From NCBI GenBank assembly GCA_020852955.1, contig JADYZW010000033.1, positions 24,899-88,898 on the forward strand: DNA of 64,000 nt. Direction: 5' to 3'. This stretch comes from Deltaproteobacteria bacterium. GTDB taxonomy: Bacteria > Desulfobacterota > Binatia > UTPRO1. Shown one piece after another: positions 43,827-54,100 of this stretch (positions are counted from its first letter, which is position 1; every line of letters starts with the position of its first letter). The translations under genes were made by a program, and so were the position numbers. Under the pieces are notes generated by a model. It was given only the letters and a program-made list of their open reading frames with translations, made no database searches and was not told the origin of the DNA.

Positions 43827-44815
43827 GTCGTCAGGGGCTCGGGCCGCAGCTGCAGCAGCCGATCGTAGTTGAAGCACATCCGGTACATGAGGCGCTTCGA
43901 GCAGTCCCTGGTCGGACGTCGGTGGAGCGTCACGGTGTTGTCGAAGAACATCAGATCGCCGTCTTCCCAGTCGTGCCCGTAGACGAACTCCTCCCGGAAG
44001 ATCTGCTCCTTCAGATAGGCGACGACCTTCCTCGACTCCTCTTCGCTCATGCCCTTGAAGTGGGAGATCGACGTGAACGGAAAGTGGAGTCCCTTGTAGC
44101 CGTAGGGGCTGTGGGTGATGAGCGGCACCTCGGCGCCGTCCACCGGACAGAGGTTCATCTTCAGGATCTCGTCCTGCAGGGCGTTCAGGCCCGGAGCCAC
44201 CGCGTTGTTCTCCCATCGGTGGACGGCGACGAGCTCGTCGCACGTCTTCTGCCACGAGGGGCTCAGGGCATGATAGGCGTCGACGGTGTTCACGAACTCG
44301 GTGCGCGATCCGGCCGAGCCTTCCCAGGCGAGAAGGCCGACGACGGGCAGGTAGTCCTTCGTGCCCTGCTGGTTCGAATGCCACTCCAGCTCGCCGTCCG
44401 CGAACATGCCCGTATGGTTCCCGTGATCGTCACGAATGCCGGTGACGCGGACCATGCCCAGCAGATGGGAGATCCCTTGCGTCATCCGCTGCGCCTCATC
44501 GAGAAGGCTCCGGTCCTCCGCCGCCATGCCGTCGCGCTTCTCCCACCACCCGTCCCCGTAGCGCTGCCGCAGGCGCTCGTTGCCGGCCCATACCTCGTAG
44601 GCGCCCCCCGGAAGCGCGATCGCCCACGCGGCACAGATCTGGTGGAACCGCTCGAGGCTGACGCCTCCCACGTGCTGCTTGCGAATGAGGGTGACCAGAT
44701 CGCGCAGGTGGTCGAATCCCAGCTGCAGGATCTCGCCTTCCGATGCCGTGGCCAGATCGACGTCGACGATCTCGGCACCGAGCGAACCGAATCCCGGAAG
44801 CTTCAGCCTGCGCAT
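43823..44815 (-). CDS. TauD/TfdA-family dioxygenase with HxN in place of HxD
   Basis: 330 residues, TauD fold. The expected iron motif HxD/E reads His146-Ser-Asn148 (LEWHSNQQG), while the distal His298 (TVTLHRRPTRD) and the 2-oxoglutarate arginine Arg312 (RLMYR) are present. The carboxylate ligand is therefore apparently missing, a change known from Fe/2OG halogenases (HxA/HxG) but here to Asn. It may have unusual chemistry or weak iron binding. AGGAG lies before ATG 44815. It is coupled to the double-PhyH gene and follows the radical SAM gene by 44 bp. Confidence 0.82.
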   Translation of the reverse strand: MRRLKLPGFGSLGAEIVDVDLATASEGEILQLGFDHLRDLVTLIRKQHVGGVSLERFHQICAAWAIALPGGAYEVWAGNERLRQRYGDGWWEKRDGMAAEDRSLLDEAQRMTQGISHLLGMVRVTGIRDDHGNHTGMFADGELEWHSNQQGTKDYLPVVGLLAWEGSAGSRTEFVNTVDAYHALSPSWQKTCDELVAVHRWENNAVAPGLNALQDEILKMNLCPVDGAEVPLITHSPYGYKGLHFPFTSISHFKGMSEEESRKVVAYLKEQIFREEFVYGHDWEDGDLMFFDNTVTLHRRPTRDCSKRLMYRMCFNYDRLLQLRPEPLTT

Positions 44816-44859
44816 CGCCGCTCCTGCCGATGTCTCACGGATCCCCGACGAACCGCGAT

Positions 44860-46341
44860 CTAGTTCCGCCCAACGGGCTCCGCGGCCAGGTCGGCGCGCA
44901 GCGGCGTGGCCACGGGTCCCGGCCACCGGGCGTCGGCCTCCTTCGGCACGCCGCGCGGGCGCACGTCGGAGCGCAGGAAGCGGCCCGTGATCCATTCCTG
45001 GTCGCCGATCGTGCCGGCCATGTCGCCGCTGAGGTTCCTGATCCAGTCGCGCGCTTCCTGGATCTGATCCGCCGTCCAGCCGAGGCACGACTTCACCTTG
45101 AGCGTGACGGGATCGAAATCCAGCGCGAACTCCGCGGGCGCCCTGGTGAGGAAAGCGTCGGGAAGCACGAGGCAATGGAACGCATGCACGTCGGCGCCGA
45201 GCGCCAGGGCGCGCTCCGTCGTCTGTTTGAAGGACTCGATCGAGTCGCCGGGCAGGCCGAGGATGATCTCGACGGCGACGTTGCCAACGGCGGCCACCAG
45301 ACGGCGCACGATGGTATCGAAGCTCTCCGGCTTCGCGACCCGGTCCACCTTGCTCAAGACTTCCTCGTTGTAGGACTGCAAGCCGACGCCGATGTAGGAG
45401 CAGCCGATCGACTGGAGGAACTCCACGTGCGCGGCGGTCAAGTGCGCCGGATAGACCTCGCACGACAGGCGCGACTTCGCGAGAAAACCGACTTCGCGTT
45501 CGGCTGCGGAGAAGTTGCGAAAGGCGCGCTCGTTGAGCGTCAGACCCGCGTCGAGGTGAACGACGCCGAAGGCGTCGTTGGCCGCGAACGCCGCGAGCTC
45601 CGCGGCGATGCGCTCCATGGACAGGACGTCCTTGGGCGCCTGCGCGCGGCCCCACTGGCAGAAGGAGCAGCTCATCGGACAGCCGCGGTACGTCTCCAGG
45701 TAGTGCCACGCCCCCCGGGGTATGAGCCCGAGTTGCGCCGGCGACGCGAGGAGCTCGAGGTTCCCGGACGAACGACCGGGCGTCACGTGCCACGTCCCGT
45801 CGCGAGCCACCGCGAGGCCAGCGATACGAGCGAGCGCGTCGGGACTCCGATCGCTCAGCACGACGTCACGGACCGTCTCCTCGGCGTGCTGGATGGCGAG
45901 CGCGTCGATGATGTCCACGCCCCCCTTGTACGGGTCGATGCCGAACATCTCGGGCCGTGCGGACGGCCCGCCGAACAGAATCGTGCAATCCGGGCTCTCC
46001 GCGCGCAGGCGCCGCGCGACCTCGAGAAAACACGGCAGGGACCACACGTAGGCCGAGAAGCCGACGATGTCCGGATCGAAGGCGAGGATCCGGTCCAGGA
46101 TGTCGTCGACATCGGGCTTCACGGTGTCGAACGTCTGGACGACGGCGTCCTGGAGGCGTGGATCCGAGATGATCGAGGCGTGGATCCGGCGCACGCCGTA
46201 GCTCGGCAGATCGTCCTGGACGTTCGGAAAGTCGAGCCCGGGCGTCCGACACACGAGCGCGACCCGCCGTCCATCGCGGCGTCGACCGCCGACCTGGCGG
46301 GAATGGCCGTTGCGTCGAGGCGCCGGGTCCGAGTGTTCCAT
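44860..46341 (-). CDS. B12-binding-type radical SAM enzyme
   Basis: 493 residues. An N-terminal Rossmann-like cobalamin domain (~25-195; FDPDIVGFSAYVWSLPCFLE, ILFGGPSARPE) precedes the radical SAM core with YRGCPMSCSFCQWG (Cys221, Cys225, Cys228), then GLQSYNEEVLSKVDR and IILGLPGDSIESF. This build is typical of class B methylases and other B12 radical SAM enzymes. No DxHxxG is seen, as is usual for this class. Substrate unknown. 190 bp separate it from the PhyH gene upstream, so it may have its own promoter. Confidence 0.85.
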   Translation of the reverse strand: MEHSDPAPRRNGHSRQVGGRRRDGRRVALVCRTPGLDFPNVQDDLPSYGVRRIHASIISDPRLQDAVVQTFDTVKPDVDDILDRILAFDPDIVGFSAYVWSLPCFLEVARRLRAESPDCTILFGGPSARPEMFGIDPYKGGVDIIDALAIQHAEETVRDVVLSDRSPDALARIAGLAVARDGTWHVTPGRSSGNLELLASPAQLGLIPRGAWHYLETYRGCPMSCSFCQWGRAQAPKDVLSMERIAAELAAFAANDAFGVVHLDAGLTLNERAFRNFSAAEREVGFLAKSRLSCEVYPAHLTAAHVEFLQSIGCSYIGVGLQSYNEEVLSKVDRVAKPESFDTIVRRLVAAVGNVAVEIILGLPGDSIESFKQTTERALALGADVHAFHCLVLPDAFLTRAPAEFALDFDPVTLKVKSCLGWTADQIQEARDWIRNLSGDMAGTIGDQEWITGRFLRSDVRPRGVPKEADARWPGPVATPLRADLAAEPVGRN

Positions 46342-46531
46342 CGTGGAGTGTCCTTTCAGGAGACCCGCCACCGCAGGAACGAACCAGCCGACGCGGCCCT
46401 TGGGGTCGATGGGCGGGCGCGAAGCCGCCGCCAGGCTGCATACCCCTCCAGGCGCCGTGGAGGCAAGGGAATTTCCGAGGGGCGCGGGCCCATATGCCCG
46501 CATGATCGGTCCGGGCGGAACGCGAGGATCG

Positions 46532-47323
46532 TCAACGGCCGATCTCGGCCGGCGTCGGGACTCGGCGGATCCCATCTCGCAGGAACGGAACCGCCAGTTG
46601 TACCGGCTTCCCGTCCTTCACGACCGGCTGCCGCGAGTACTGGATCAGGTACGCACGGCGCGGTCGGTCGGTGCGGTTCGGGTCGCTCGCGTGCGGGAGG
46701 GCCCCGCTGGTGACGATGATCGAGCCCGCCGGCACGGGCAACAGAACGCCACCGTCGTGCCGGCCGAAATCGACGACGTCGGGGCTGGTCCACGGCTTCG
46801 TGAGGTCGTGCGGAACGACGCGGCGCACGTTCAGCACCGAGAACGGCAACACCCTCAGCGCGCCGTTCCGCGAATCCACGTCGTCGAGCGCCACCCACAT
46901 TCCGAGGTTCGGCGGGTAGTGACCGCAGCCGACGTAGTCGAGGTAGCTCGAGTCCTGGTGCCAGATCCACCCGTTCTCGTTGTTCGGGGCCATGCAGACG
47001 AAGGTCTCGGAGTAGAGGAACGCGTCGGCGCCCATGGTCGCTCTGCAGATCGACGCCATCAGCTCGCTGAAGACGAGCTGCCGAACGAACTCGCTGCGCC
47101 GCACGAAGCCCGAGATGACGTAACGGTCGTCGAGTCGGCTCACCGGGACATACCGGGGTTCCCCGCGCTCGAGACGGCCGCGCTCCTCGGCGACCGCGCG
47201 GTCGGCATCGGCGCGGAGGCCGTCCAGCAACGGCCCGTCGAGCGCGCGCTCCACGACGAAATACCCGTCGTCGGCGAAGCGCCGCGGCCACAGGGGATCC
47301 GGCTCGCCTCCCGCGTCACGCAT
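46532..47323 (-). CDS. PhyH-family Fe(II)/2-oxoglutarate dioxygenase
   Basis: 263 residues. Iron ligands are His122 and Asp124 (WIWHQDSSY) and His211 (ALPHASDPN). It is the right-hand counterpart of the protein at 6522: GHYPPNL/GHYAPNL, W-ALDDV, NGAL-VLPF, VPAGS, RRAYL-Q-S and AVP-LRDG are shared. It overlaps the GT2 gene upstream by 8 bp. The substrate is unknown. Confidence 0.88.
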   Translation of the reverse strand: MRDAGGEPDPLWPRRFADDGYFVVERALDGPLLDGLRADADRAVAEERGRLERGEPRYVPVSRLDDRYVISGFVRRSEFVRQLVFSELMASICRATMGADAFLYSETFVCMAPNNENGWIWHQDSSYLDYVGCGHYPPNLGMWVALDDVDSRNGALRVLPFSVLNVRRVVPHDLTKPWTSPDVVDFGRHDGGVLLPVPAGSIIVTSGALPHASDPNRTDRPRRAYLIQYSRQPVVKDGKPVQLAVPFLRDGIRRVPTPAEIGR

Positions 47324-48194
47324 GCGGCCGACCCGCCGCGGACTCCGTCAGGATCTCGCGGAAGATGTGGCGGTAGTGGGCTTCGGCGATCGGAACGTGC
47401 GGAGCGTAGATCGCCGGCAGGAGCGCGAACCACTTGGGGAATCCCTGCTCGGCGAAGTAGCGATGGAGTCCGCCCCAATGATCCTTGCCGCGGTCGTCGT
47501 GCACGGTGAGGGAGACGGAGCACACGTCGGTGAGTTCGATCACGTCGATGCGGCCGCGTTCCGCCTGCTCCAGCGCCAGGGCGTCGAAGAGCGCGCCGAT
47601 GTGGGCGTGGTGCGTCTCCTGATAGCGCTCGTAGTCCGTCGCCAGCGTCCGGTCCGTCGCGTAGATCACCGTCGGCGCGGGCAATATGATGTGCCGTTCG
47701 GCGAAGAACTCCGCCGCCCCTTGGTGCTCCCGCGCTCCGGTCCCCTTGGCTTGCCCCTCCAGCACGTCCGCGAGCTGCGGTCCCAGCGGGCGGTCCAACC
47801 GCGCGAAGTCGGGGGCGGGCACTTCGATGGAGCGGACCACCATCGCGCTCGGGGTGCGCCGCGAAAGCCACTCCGCCACCGCCCGGATGCCCTGCGGCTG
47901 GAGGCAGTCGTCGTCGCCCGCGAGCCACGTGTACTCGGCATCGCTGATCTCGATCGCCGACATGACGCTCCGACCCATCGGAATGCTCGCGGGATGCCGT
48001 CGGTAGCGAAACCCCGGCCAACGACTCGCCCAGCGGGCGCACACCTCGGGTGTTTCGTCGCTGGAGCCGTTGTCGCTCACGAAGATCGGAATCGAGAGCT
48101 CCTCGCAGGTCGGCTGGAACTCTCGCAGCACGGCGTCGAGCATGCGCGCCCTGTTCAGCGACGGGATGGCGATGGCGAGGCGTGGTCGCGCCAC
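47316..48194 (-). CDS. Family 2 glycosyltransferase
   Basis: 292 residues from GTG. LAIAIPSLNRARMLDAVL, IPIFVSDNGSSDETPEV and WLAGDDDCLQPQG (the DxD-type nucleotide-sugar motif) define a GT-A fold. No membrane segment is seen, so it is cytosolic or peripheral. Donor and acceptor are unknown. The gene lies 2 bp after one PhyH gene and overlaps another by 8 bp, so glycosyl transfer and oxidation are co-expressed. Confidence 0.85.
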   Translation of the reverse strand: MARPRLAIAIPSLNRARMLDAVLREFQPTCEELSIPIFVSDNGSSDETPEVCARWASRWPGFRYRRHPASIPMGRSVMSAIEISDAEYTWLAGDDDCLQPQGIRAVAEWLSRRTPSAMVVRSIEVPAPDFARLDRPLGPQLADVLEGQAKGTGAREHQGAAEFFAERHIILPAPTVIYATDRTLATDYERYQETHHAHIGALFDALALEQAERGRIDVIELTDVCSVSLTVHDDRGKDHWGGLHRYFAEQGFPKWFALLPAIYAPHVPIAEAHYRHIFREILTESAAGRPHA

Positions 48195-48196
48195 GG

Positions 48197-48946
48197 TCAG
48201 ACCGCCCGACCACCCCGCAGGAGTGGTCGCTGATCGCCGAAGAGCTCGCCCGTCTCGACCAGGCGAACGCCGGGGACGTTGAAGGTCATCAGGAAGGCCT
48301 CCCGGATCTCGCCGCTCTCGTTGGGCGGGCTCCCGTGCGGCGTCATCAGCCGGTACACCACCATCTGTCCCGGCTCGAGCGTGCCGGGCACGACCTCGAA
48401 GCCGTCCACGTCGCACGACCACCACTCCTGGCGCTCGTCCCACGTGTGCGGAAGGAGCGCCCGATGCGCTCCGGCGGCGAAGTGGAGCGTGCCGTTCTCG
48501 GGCGAGAGCGGACCGAGCGCCAGGAAGCACGAGAATCCGGAGTCCTGGCGATCGATCATGGCGAACCTGCCGTCCTGGTGGAACGGGAACCGGGTCCAAG
48601 CGTCGACATCCGGGAGCTTCAGGCATCCCTGACTCCACGTCTGGTCGACGTCGGGTCCGATCAGGTCCCGCGCGAGTTGCTGGAACACCGGATGCCGCTG
48701 GAACTGCGCGATGATCTCGCTGGCGTCCTGCGGCGCAGGCAAGAACGGTCGCAACCGCTGCTTGGTCCGATGCGACGGATTGCTCTCCGGAATCTTCTCG
48801 ATCGAATCACGGTACAGACGCAGGCACTCGCGCCGGGTCGGCTCGAGTTCGGCGGCGGCGAAGAGCGCGTCGGTGAAGAAGAACCCGCGCTCGGCGAGTT
48901 CGCGCCGCTGCTGGTCCGTGACGACTGCCCTCCCCTGCGGTTGCAT
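48197..48946 (-). CDS. PhyH-family Fe(II)/2-oxoglutarate dioxygenase
   Basis: 249 residues. Iron ligands are His123 and Asp125 (FPFHQDGRF) and His204 (TPHGSPPN). It is the counterpart of the protein at 7289 (HQDG, ALLPH-WDE, GQ-VV, SPPN, LFGDQ) without that protein's C-terminal tail. It is the first gene of the minus-strand operon and starts with ATG 48946. The substrate is unknown. Confidence 0.87.
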   Translation of the reverse strand: MQPQGRAVVTDQQRRELAERGFFFTDALFAAAELEPTRRECLRLYRDSIEKIPESNPSHRTKQRLRPFLPAPQDASEIIAQFQRHPVFQQLARDLIGPDVDQTWSQGCLKLPDVDAWTRFPFHQDGRFAMIDRQDSGFSCFLALGPLSPENGTLHFAAGAHRALLPHTWDERQEWWSCDVDGFEVVPGTLEPGQMVVYRLMTPHGSPPNESGEIREAFLMTFNVPGVRLVETGELFGDQRPLLRGGRAV

Positions 48947-49039
48947 GCCGGAACTCCCGACCGTCCGTATAGCTTGGAGATCCGCTCCCCGCACTCGTGT
49001 AGAGCGGCCCCGGCCCCCGCGCCTCCGCGTCGTCACGCG

Positions 49040-49060
49040 GGAGCCCTCCGCGAGGGCTCC
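49040..49060 (-). terminator. Hairpin after the Cys-rich gene
   Basis: GGAGCCCTC, 3-base loop, GAGGGCTCC: a perfect 9-bp stem 36 bp past the stop of the minus-strand gene at 49096 and before the PhyH operon. There is no T-run. Confidence 0.55.
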
Positions 49061-49095
49061 GTGGCCCCTCGCGGAGGAGCGTCCGCGACCGACAC

Positions 49096-51180
49096 TCAGT
49101 CCCCCTTGTCCTTGAAGGCCGTGCCCGTGTGCGTACTCGCCGGAGCGCTGTAGATCGACTCCCAGCAGAGGCCATCGGCATTGCGCAGCTGGAGCCGCAG
49201 CGGCTGGGTGAGCGTGGACAGGCTCGGGAGCGCGAGCAAGGTACCGCGCCCGGCCAGTTGGATCTGCGCCTTTCCGTCGGCACCCTGCTTGAGCTTCAGC
49301 TGCTGGATGCCCTCGGGCGTGAGCTGTTTGTCCTTGTACCTGAATCCCGAGACGCCGAGCGGCGACCAGCACGGCTTGGCGCCGCAGAGGCCGCCGGCGG
49401 GCGCGGTCGCGCTCAGCCGCAGGCCCGAAGCGTCGTAGACGCACAGGCGGTAGGCGGTCGTCGTACGCGGATCGCCGAGTTCCGCGACCGTCGTGCGCGA
49501 GCCGTTCGCCCACTTCCACTTGAGGAGGTCTTTCTCGGGCGTCGCCCCCCGCTTCACGATCAGCGAACCCTTGCCCGGCACGTAAGGCTGCCGGCAGTCG
49601 ACGCGCGGCACCGTGCTGCACTCGAGCGGCGATTCGATCTGGCACGTCGCCGAGCAGCCGTCACCGCCGTCCGTGTTGCCGTCGTCGCATTGCTCGCCGC
49701 AGCTCCCGTCGATGTCGCCGTCACCGCACAGCATCGCATCCGGGTCGAGGAGGCACATGCCGTTGCCGTCGCACACGTCGATCGTGCAGACGTCGGCGTC
49801 GACGTCGCACGGGGTGTCGACGGGAGTGAAGGCATCCGCGGGACACGGCGCTCCGGTCGTGCCGGTACATTGCTCGGCGACGTCGCAGGTGCCGGTCGCC
49901 GTCCGGCACTCGGTCCCCGCGGGTTGCACCACGTCGGCCGGGCACGGCGCCAGGGGAACCGCCGTGCAGGTTTCGTCGGGATCGCAGCCGTCGCCCGATC
50001 CCGTTCGGCACACGGTGCTCGGGTCCGCGACCACGTCGGCGGGACATCCCTGATTCGGGGTGCCCGTGCATCGTTCCTCGGGATCGCAGGGGTCGCCGGA
50101 GCCGGACCGGCAGATCACGTTGATCTTGCCCGGCGCATCATCCGGCGGACACGTGTTCCCCGGAACGCCGGAGCAGGTTTCGGACTCGTCGCACATGTCG
50201 CCGACCCCGGACGATCGGCAGACGACGCCGGTCTTTCCGGGCGCGTCGTCCGCCGGACATCCCTGTCCCGGAATGCCCGTGCACGTTTCGTTCTCGTCGC
50301 AGACGTCGCCCGAGCCCGCCCGGCAAACGCTGCCGCCGTTGATCGGAGCATCGTCGGGCGGACACATCGCCGCCGCACCCGTGCACGTCTCGCTCGTATC
50401 GCACTGCGCGCCCGCGCCGCTGCGACAGACCGTGCCGCTGGGCTGGAAGGTGCAATTGCTCGCGCAGCAGGTGCCGGCGGCCCCGTTTCCGGCGCCGATG
50501 TCGCACTGCTCGGGACTATCCACCTGCCCGTCGCCACAATCCGAGTAGTAGAATCCGAGATCGACCTTGCTGACGTCCGCGCCGCCCGGCGGCGCGTGGC
50601 TGGGATCGAAGACGTCCGTACTGGCTTGGCCGGGTCCGAAGAACGGCGTGCTGGCCCGCACGTCGGCGCGGATCGAGAAGCTGCCGCTCGAGATCTGGAA
50701 GAGCCGCTCGATGTCCCCGAAGCTGTTGTTGCCCGGTGTTCCTCCCGTCGCGACGACCGACGCACTGCCGGAGACCAGCGTCAGCACCAGCTGGTTGGCC
50801 ACCGGCTGCGTGCCGTTGATCTGATCATCGACGGTGGTCGCGCTGCTGTAGGTGATCGAGGTGCCGGTGCTGCTCGCGTAGTCGAACACCGCCCCCGAGC
50901 CGGCCGTGGGGGCGCTGCCCGTCATCGTGTTGCCGTTCACGTTCAGATCGTTCCGGACGCCGAAATAGATCTTCGTGTGCGCGGCGAGGTTCACGCCCGT
51001 ACACGACAGCGTGGCGCCGCCGGCCTGACTGGCGACGCCGGCCACCGTACAGCTACCGCCGCCCGGCAGAGTATAGGTCGGCCCCCCGGTCAGAATGAGC
51101 GCCGACGCATTGGAGGCGAGGCCGAGCCAGAACACCATCGTCAGGATCGGCAGGCGGTTCGTCGGTGCGCGCTCGGGCAT
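49096..51180 (-). CDS. Secreted Cys-rich repeat protein
   Basis: 694 residues. A signal peptide (cleavage about residue 28, after SNASA) is followed by a beta-rich domain to ~215. Six cysteine repeats of the form CRxGxGDxCDxxExCTG, then CPxD, lie at about residues 245-430. One CGDGDIDGSCGEQCDDGN unit (Myxococcus-type) comes next. The C-terminal ~170 residues form a module (LLKWKWANGSRTTVAELGDP, TTAYRLCVYD) that I recall from secreted proteins of similar uncultivated bacteria. AGGAG lies 7 bases before ATG. It is 11 bp downstream of the next Cys-rich gene. Surface or extracellular location is inferred; function unknown. Confidence 0.78.
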   Translation of the reverse strand: MPERAPTNRLPILTMVFWLGLASNASALILTGGPTYTLPGGGSCTVAGVASQAGGATLSCTGVNLAAHTKIYFGVRNDLNVNGNTMTGSAPTAGSGAVFDYASSTGTSITYSSATTVDDQINGTQPVANQLVLTLVSGSASVVATGGTPGNNSFGDIERLFQISSGSFSIRADVRASTPFFGPGQASTDVFDPSHAPPGGADVSKVDLGFYYSDCGDGQVDSPEQCDIGAGNGAAGTCCASNCTFQPSGTVCRSGAGAQCDTSETCTGAAAMCPPDDAPINGGSVCRAGSGDVCDENETCTGIPGQGCPADDAPGKTGVVCRSSGVGDMCDESETCSGVPGNTCPPDDAPGKINVICRSGSGDPCDPEERCTGTPNQGCPADVVADPSTVCRTGSGDGCDPDETCTAVPLAPCPADVVQPAGTECRTATGTCDVAEQCTGTTGAPCPADAFTPVDTPCDVDADVCTIDVCDGNGMCLLDPDAMLCGDGDIDGSCGEQCDDGNTDGGDGCSATCQIESPLECSTVPRVDCRQPYVPGKGSLIVKRGATPEKDLLKWKWANGSRTTVAELGDPRTTTAYRLCVYDASGLRLSATAPAGGLCGAKPCWSPLGVSGFRYKDKQLTPEGIQQLKLKQGADGKAQIQLAGRGTLLALPSLSTLTQPLRLQLRNADGLCWESIYSAPASTHTGTAFKDKGD
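49830..50445 (-). repeat. Six Cys-rich repeats in coding sequence
   Basis: About 31-residue units with conserved pattern C-x4-G-x2-CD-x2-E-x-C-x6-8-CP-x-D repeat six times inside the secreted protein at 49096. Edges are approximate. Confidence 0.75.
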
Positions 51181-51191
51181 TCGACACTCCT

Positions 51192-54100
51192 TCACGGGGC
51201 TGCTGCCAGGTTCGCGAAGAGCGCCAGGAACCCGCCGTTCTTCGACACTTCGACGCCCTGGAGACTGAGGCCGAAAAACTGCGGAACCGGGAACCCGGAG
51301 AGCGCTCCCGCGAGCGAAGGTACGAGCGGGCGGAACACGGCGGGCAGCGTTTGTTCGAGCTGCGCCTCGTCGGTGCCGAGCGGGTTGTAGAGGACCGTCA
51401 TGACCATGTCCTCGGCCTCCGGAACCGCGACGCTCACCGCGAGACCCGAGCCGTCGGGCAGGAACGCCATGTTCAAGCCGAGCCGGGTGTCGAAGGCCCC
51501 GCTCAACCACACGGTATTGGTCGCCGGATCGAGGATGTCGATGCTCATCTGCGCGATCTTGAGCTCGGTGAGCTCGCCACCCGGACCGGGATTGCCCGTG
51601 ACGACGGGCGCGATCGTGGGCGCGATGTCGATCCGGAGCGGCGTGTTCGGCGGCAGCTTCCCGAACTCGGGCACCATCAGCGAGAGCAGCGACGACGTGA
51701 TCTGCACCGGATCGACACCGCCCGGCCCGTCGAGGTCGATCTCGCCGAGCGACGTCCGCATGAGGCCGCATTCCGCCTGTCCGCGCAGGAGTTGATTGAA
51801 CGCGGCGCTGGAGATGCCGAGGCCGATGCCGTACGGCTTGTTCCCGACCGGCGTATTCGCGCCGAAGCTCGGGAACGCCTCGGGAGGAGCATACGACGCC
51901 GAGAAGTTCGGCGTGCCGGGCGGCGGTACGCACTGCCCGGGACCGGTGCCGAACGTCGTGGTGAAGCTGGCGTCCGCGCCGAACGTCATCCCGCTCGCGT
52001 CCTCGGCGACCTCGAAGAGCGGCGCGTCGAACATCATGCCCACGCCCGAGCCGACGGATCCGGAGATCGAGATGCCGGCGAGCGTATCCTCGATCGCACC
52101 CGCGATCGGGCTGTCCTGCGGCCCCGCGCCATCCGGATCACCGAGGAAGCCGTTGATCCCGTCGGTGGCGAGGTTCGTGATCATGGGGCCGACGATCGCG
52201 TCGATGATGTCGCCGATGATCGGCCACGTGCAGAGCCCGTAGGTGAAGTTGTAGTTGAAGCCCGTGAAGCCGGCCCCGAAGTTCCCCGCCAGGCTGACGT
52301 CGACGAACCGCGGATTCGAGGCATCCGGCTCGAGCGCGTAGTCGCCGTCCAACGACATCTGGTTCGCGGTCACGCGCAGGCCGCAATCCGGCACCAGGCC
52401 GCTCCCGTCGATGTCGATGTCGAGGCGCAGGTTCTTGACGGCGATGTCCGCGGCCACGGCGTCGGGTTTCGCATCGAGCGCCAGCGAGAAACCGCCGAAG
52501 GACGGCGCCGGGCTCGCGATCTTGACCTTCGCGCCGCCCCAGCAGCCGATGACGTTGATGAAGCACTGGTCCGCCATCACCGTGCCCACGGGGATCATCG
52601 CGCCGATGTCGAGCTGGTCCCCGGCCAACATCGCGACCAGGGGCTCGACCTGGTCCAGCCCCGAGTCGTTGATGCGCATCGCCACGCTCTCGGGCGAGAG
52701 CGCGCCGTCGGTGACCGAATCTCCCTTGATCACGACCACGCGGTCGCGCACGTCGTCGCCGTTCGCCGTGTTCGTGAGCGTGGCGATCACCGGATTGAAC
52801 GGGGCCGGGTGGTCCAACGTGACGGTGTGCGAGAACGTCCGGTTGGTCGTGTCGACCGAGCTCGCCGGGACACCGTTGATGGTGATGGCCGTCTGGCCGG
52901 CCGCGAGCGTCGTGTAGTGCCCCGTGACGACGACCGTGTTCGCCGTCGTGAACACGCCGTGCGTCGGGGAGTCGATGAAGATCTCGAACTGCGCGCACGC
53001 CTGGCCGGGAGCGCCGCACAGCCACCCCGACTCGTTCCGGCAACTCGCGTCGCAGCCGTCGCGGCTCACCGTGTTGCCGTCGTCGCACTCCTCCGCCGCG
53101 TTGAGGACGCCGTTGCCGCAGGTGGGGACGCAGAGGCTCGGCTGGCCGCCGCAGGCGAAACCCGGCTCGGTCAGGCACGTATCGCTGCACCCGTCCCCCG
53201 GCGCCGTACCGGCGTCGTCACATTCCTCGCCCACGTCGAGGTTCCCGTCGCCGCAGTCGTAGGTGCAGAAGCTCGGCTGGCCGAGGCAGCTCCAGCCGAC
53301 CTCCTGCCGGCAGAAATCGCCCGAGCAGCCGTCGTCGCTCGCCGTGTTGCCGTCGTCGCAGTTCTCCGCGCCGCGGACGAAGCCGTCGCCGCAGATCGCG
53401 ATGCAGTTGCTCGGCTCCGCCGCGCACGTGTAACCGGCCTCGACCTGGCACCCGAGCGAGCACCCGTCGCCGTTCGTGACGTTGCCGTCGTCGCAGGTCT
53501 CGGCCCCGCGAAGGAGGCCGTCGCCGCAGGCCGGCGTGCAGACGCTCGGCACGCCCGCGCAGAGCCATCCCTGCTCGATCTTGCAGAGCGCGCCGCAGCC
53601 GTCGCCGACGGCGACGTTCCCGTCGTCGCAGGTTTCCCCTGGGTTGATGACGTAGTTGCCGCAGACGAACGTGCAGAGGCTCGGCTCGCCGGCGCAGGCG
53701 TACCCCTCCTCGATCCTGCACGCGCTCGAGCAGCCGTCGCCCGCGACGCCGTCGCCGTCGTCGCAGGTCTCGCCTTCCTCGGGCTGCAAGACGCCGTTGC
53801 CGCAATTCGGAACGCAGACGCTCGGCTCGCCGGCACAGCCGTAGCCGTCTTCGACCCCACAGGCGGCCGAGCAGCCGTCGCCGTCGGCGTTCCCGCCGTC
53901 GTCGCACGCCTCGCCGGCGTCGAGCACCGCGTTGCCGCAGTTCGGCGTACAGACGCTCGGCTCGCCGCCGCAGCTCCAGCCGCCCTCGGTCTTGCAATAC
54001 TCCGAGCATCCGTCACCGCCGGCCGCGTTGCCGTCGTCGCACGCCTCGCCGCTCTGGAGGATGCCGTCGCCGCACTCGGCGCCGCACGTACCGTTGGCGC

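Noticed and set aside
43827..44384. Upstream extension of the double-PhyH frame
   Set aside because: It lies inside the TauD-like gene in another frame and shows no protein features; the ATG at 43826 forms a normal ATGA overlap.
53000..54100. Regular short repeats as a possible CRISPR array
   Set aside because: The units are translated Cys-rich repeats with degenerate DNA sequence and no constant repeat/spacer structure.
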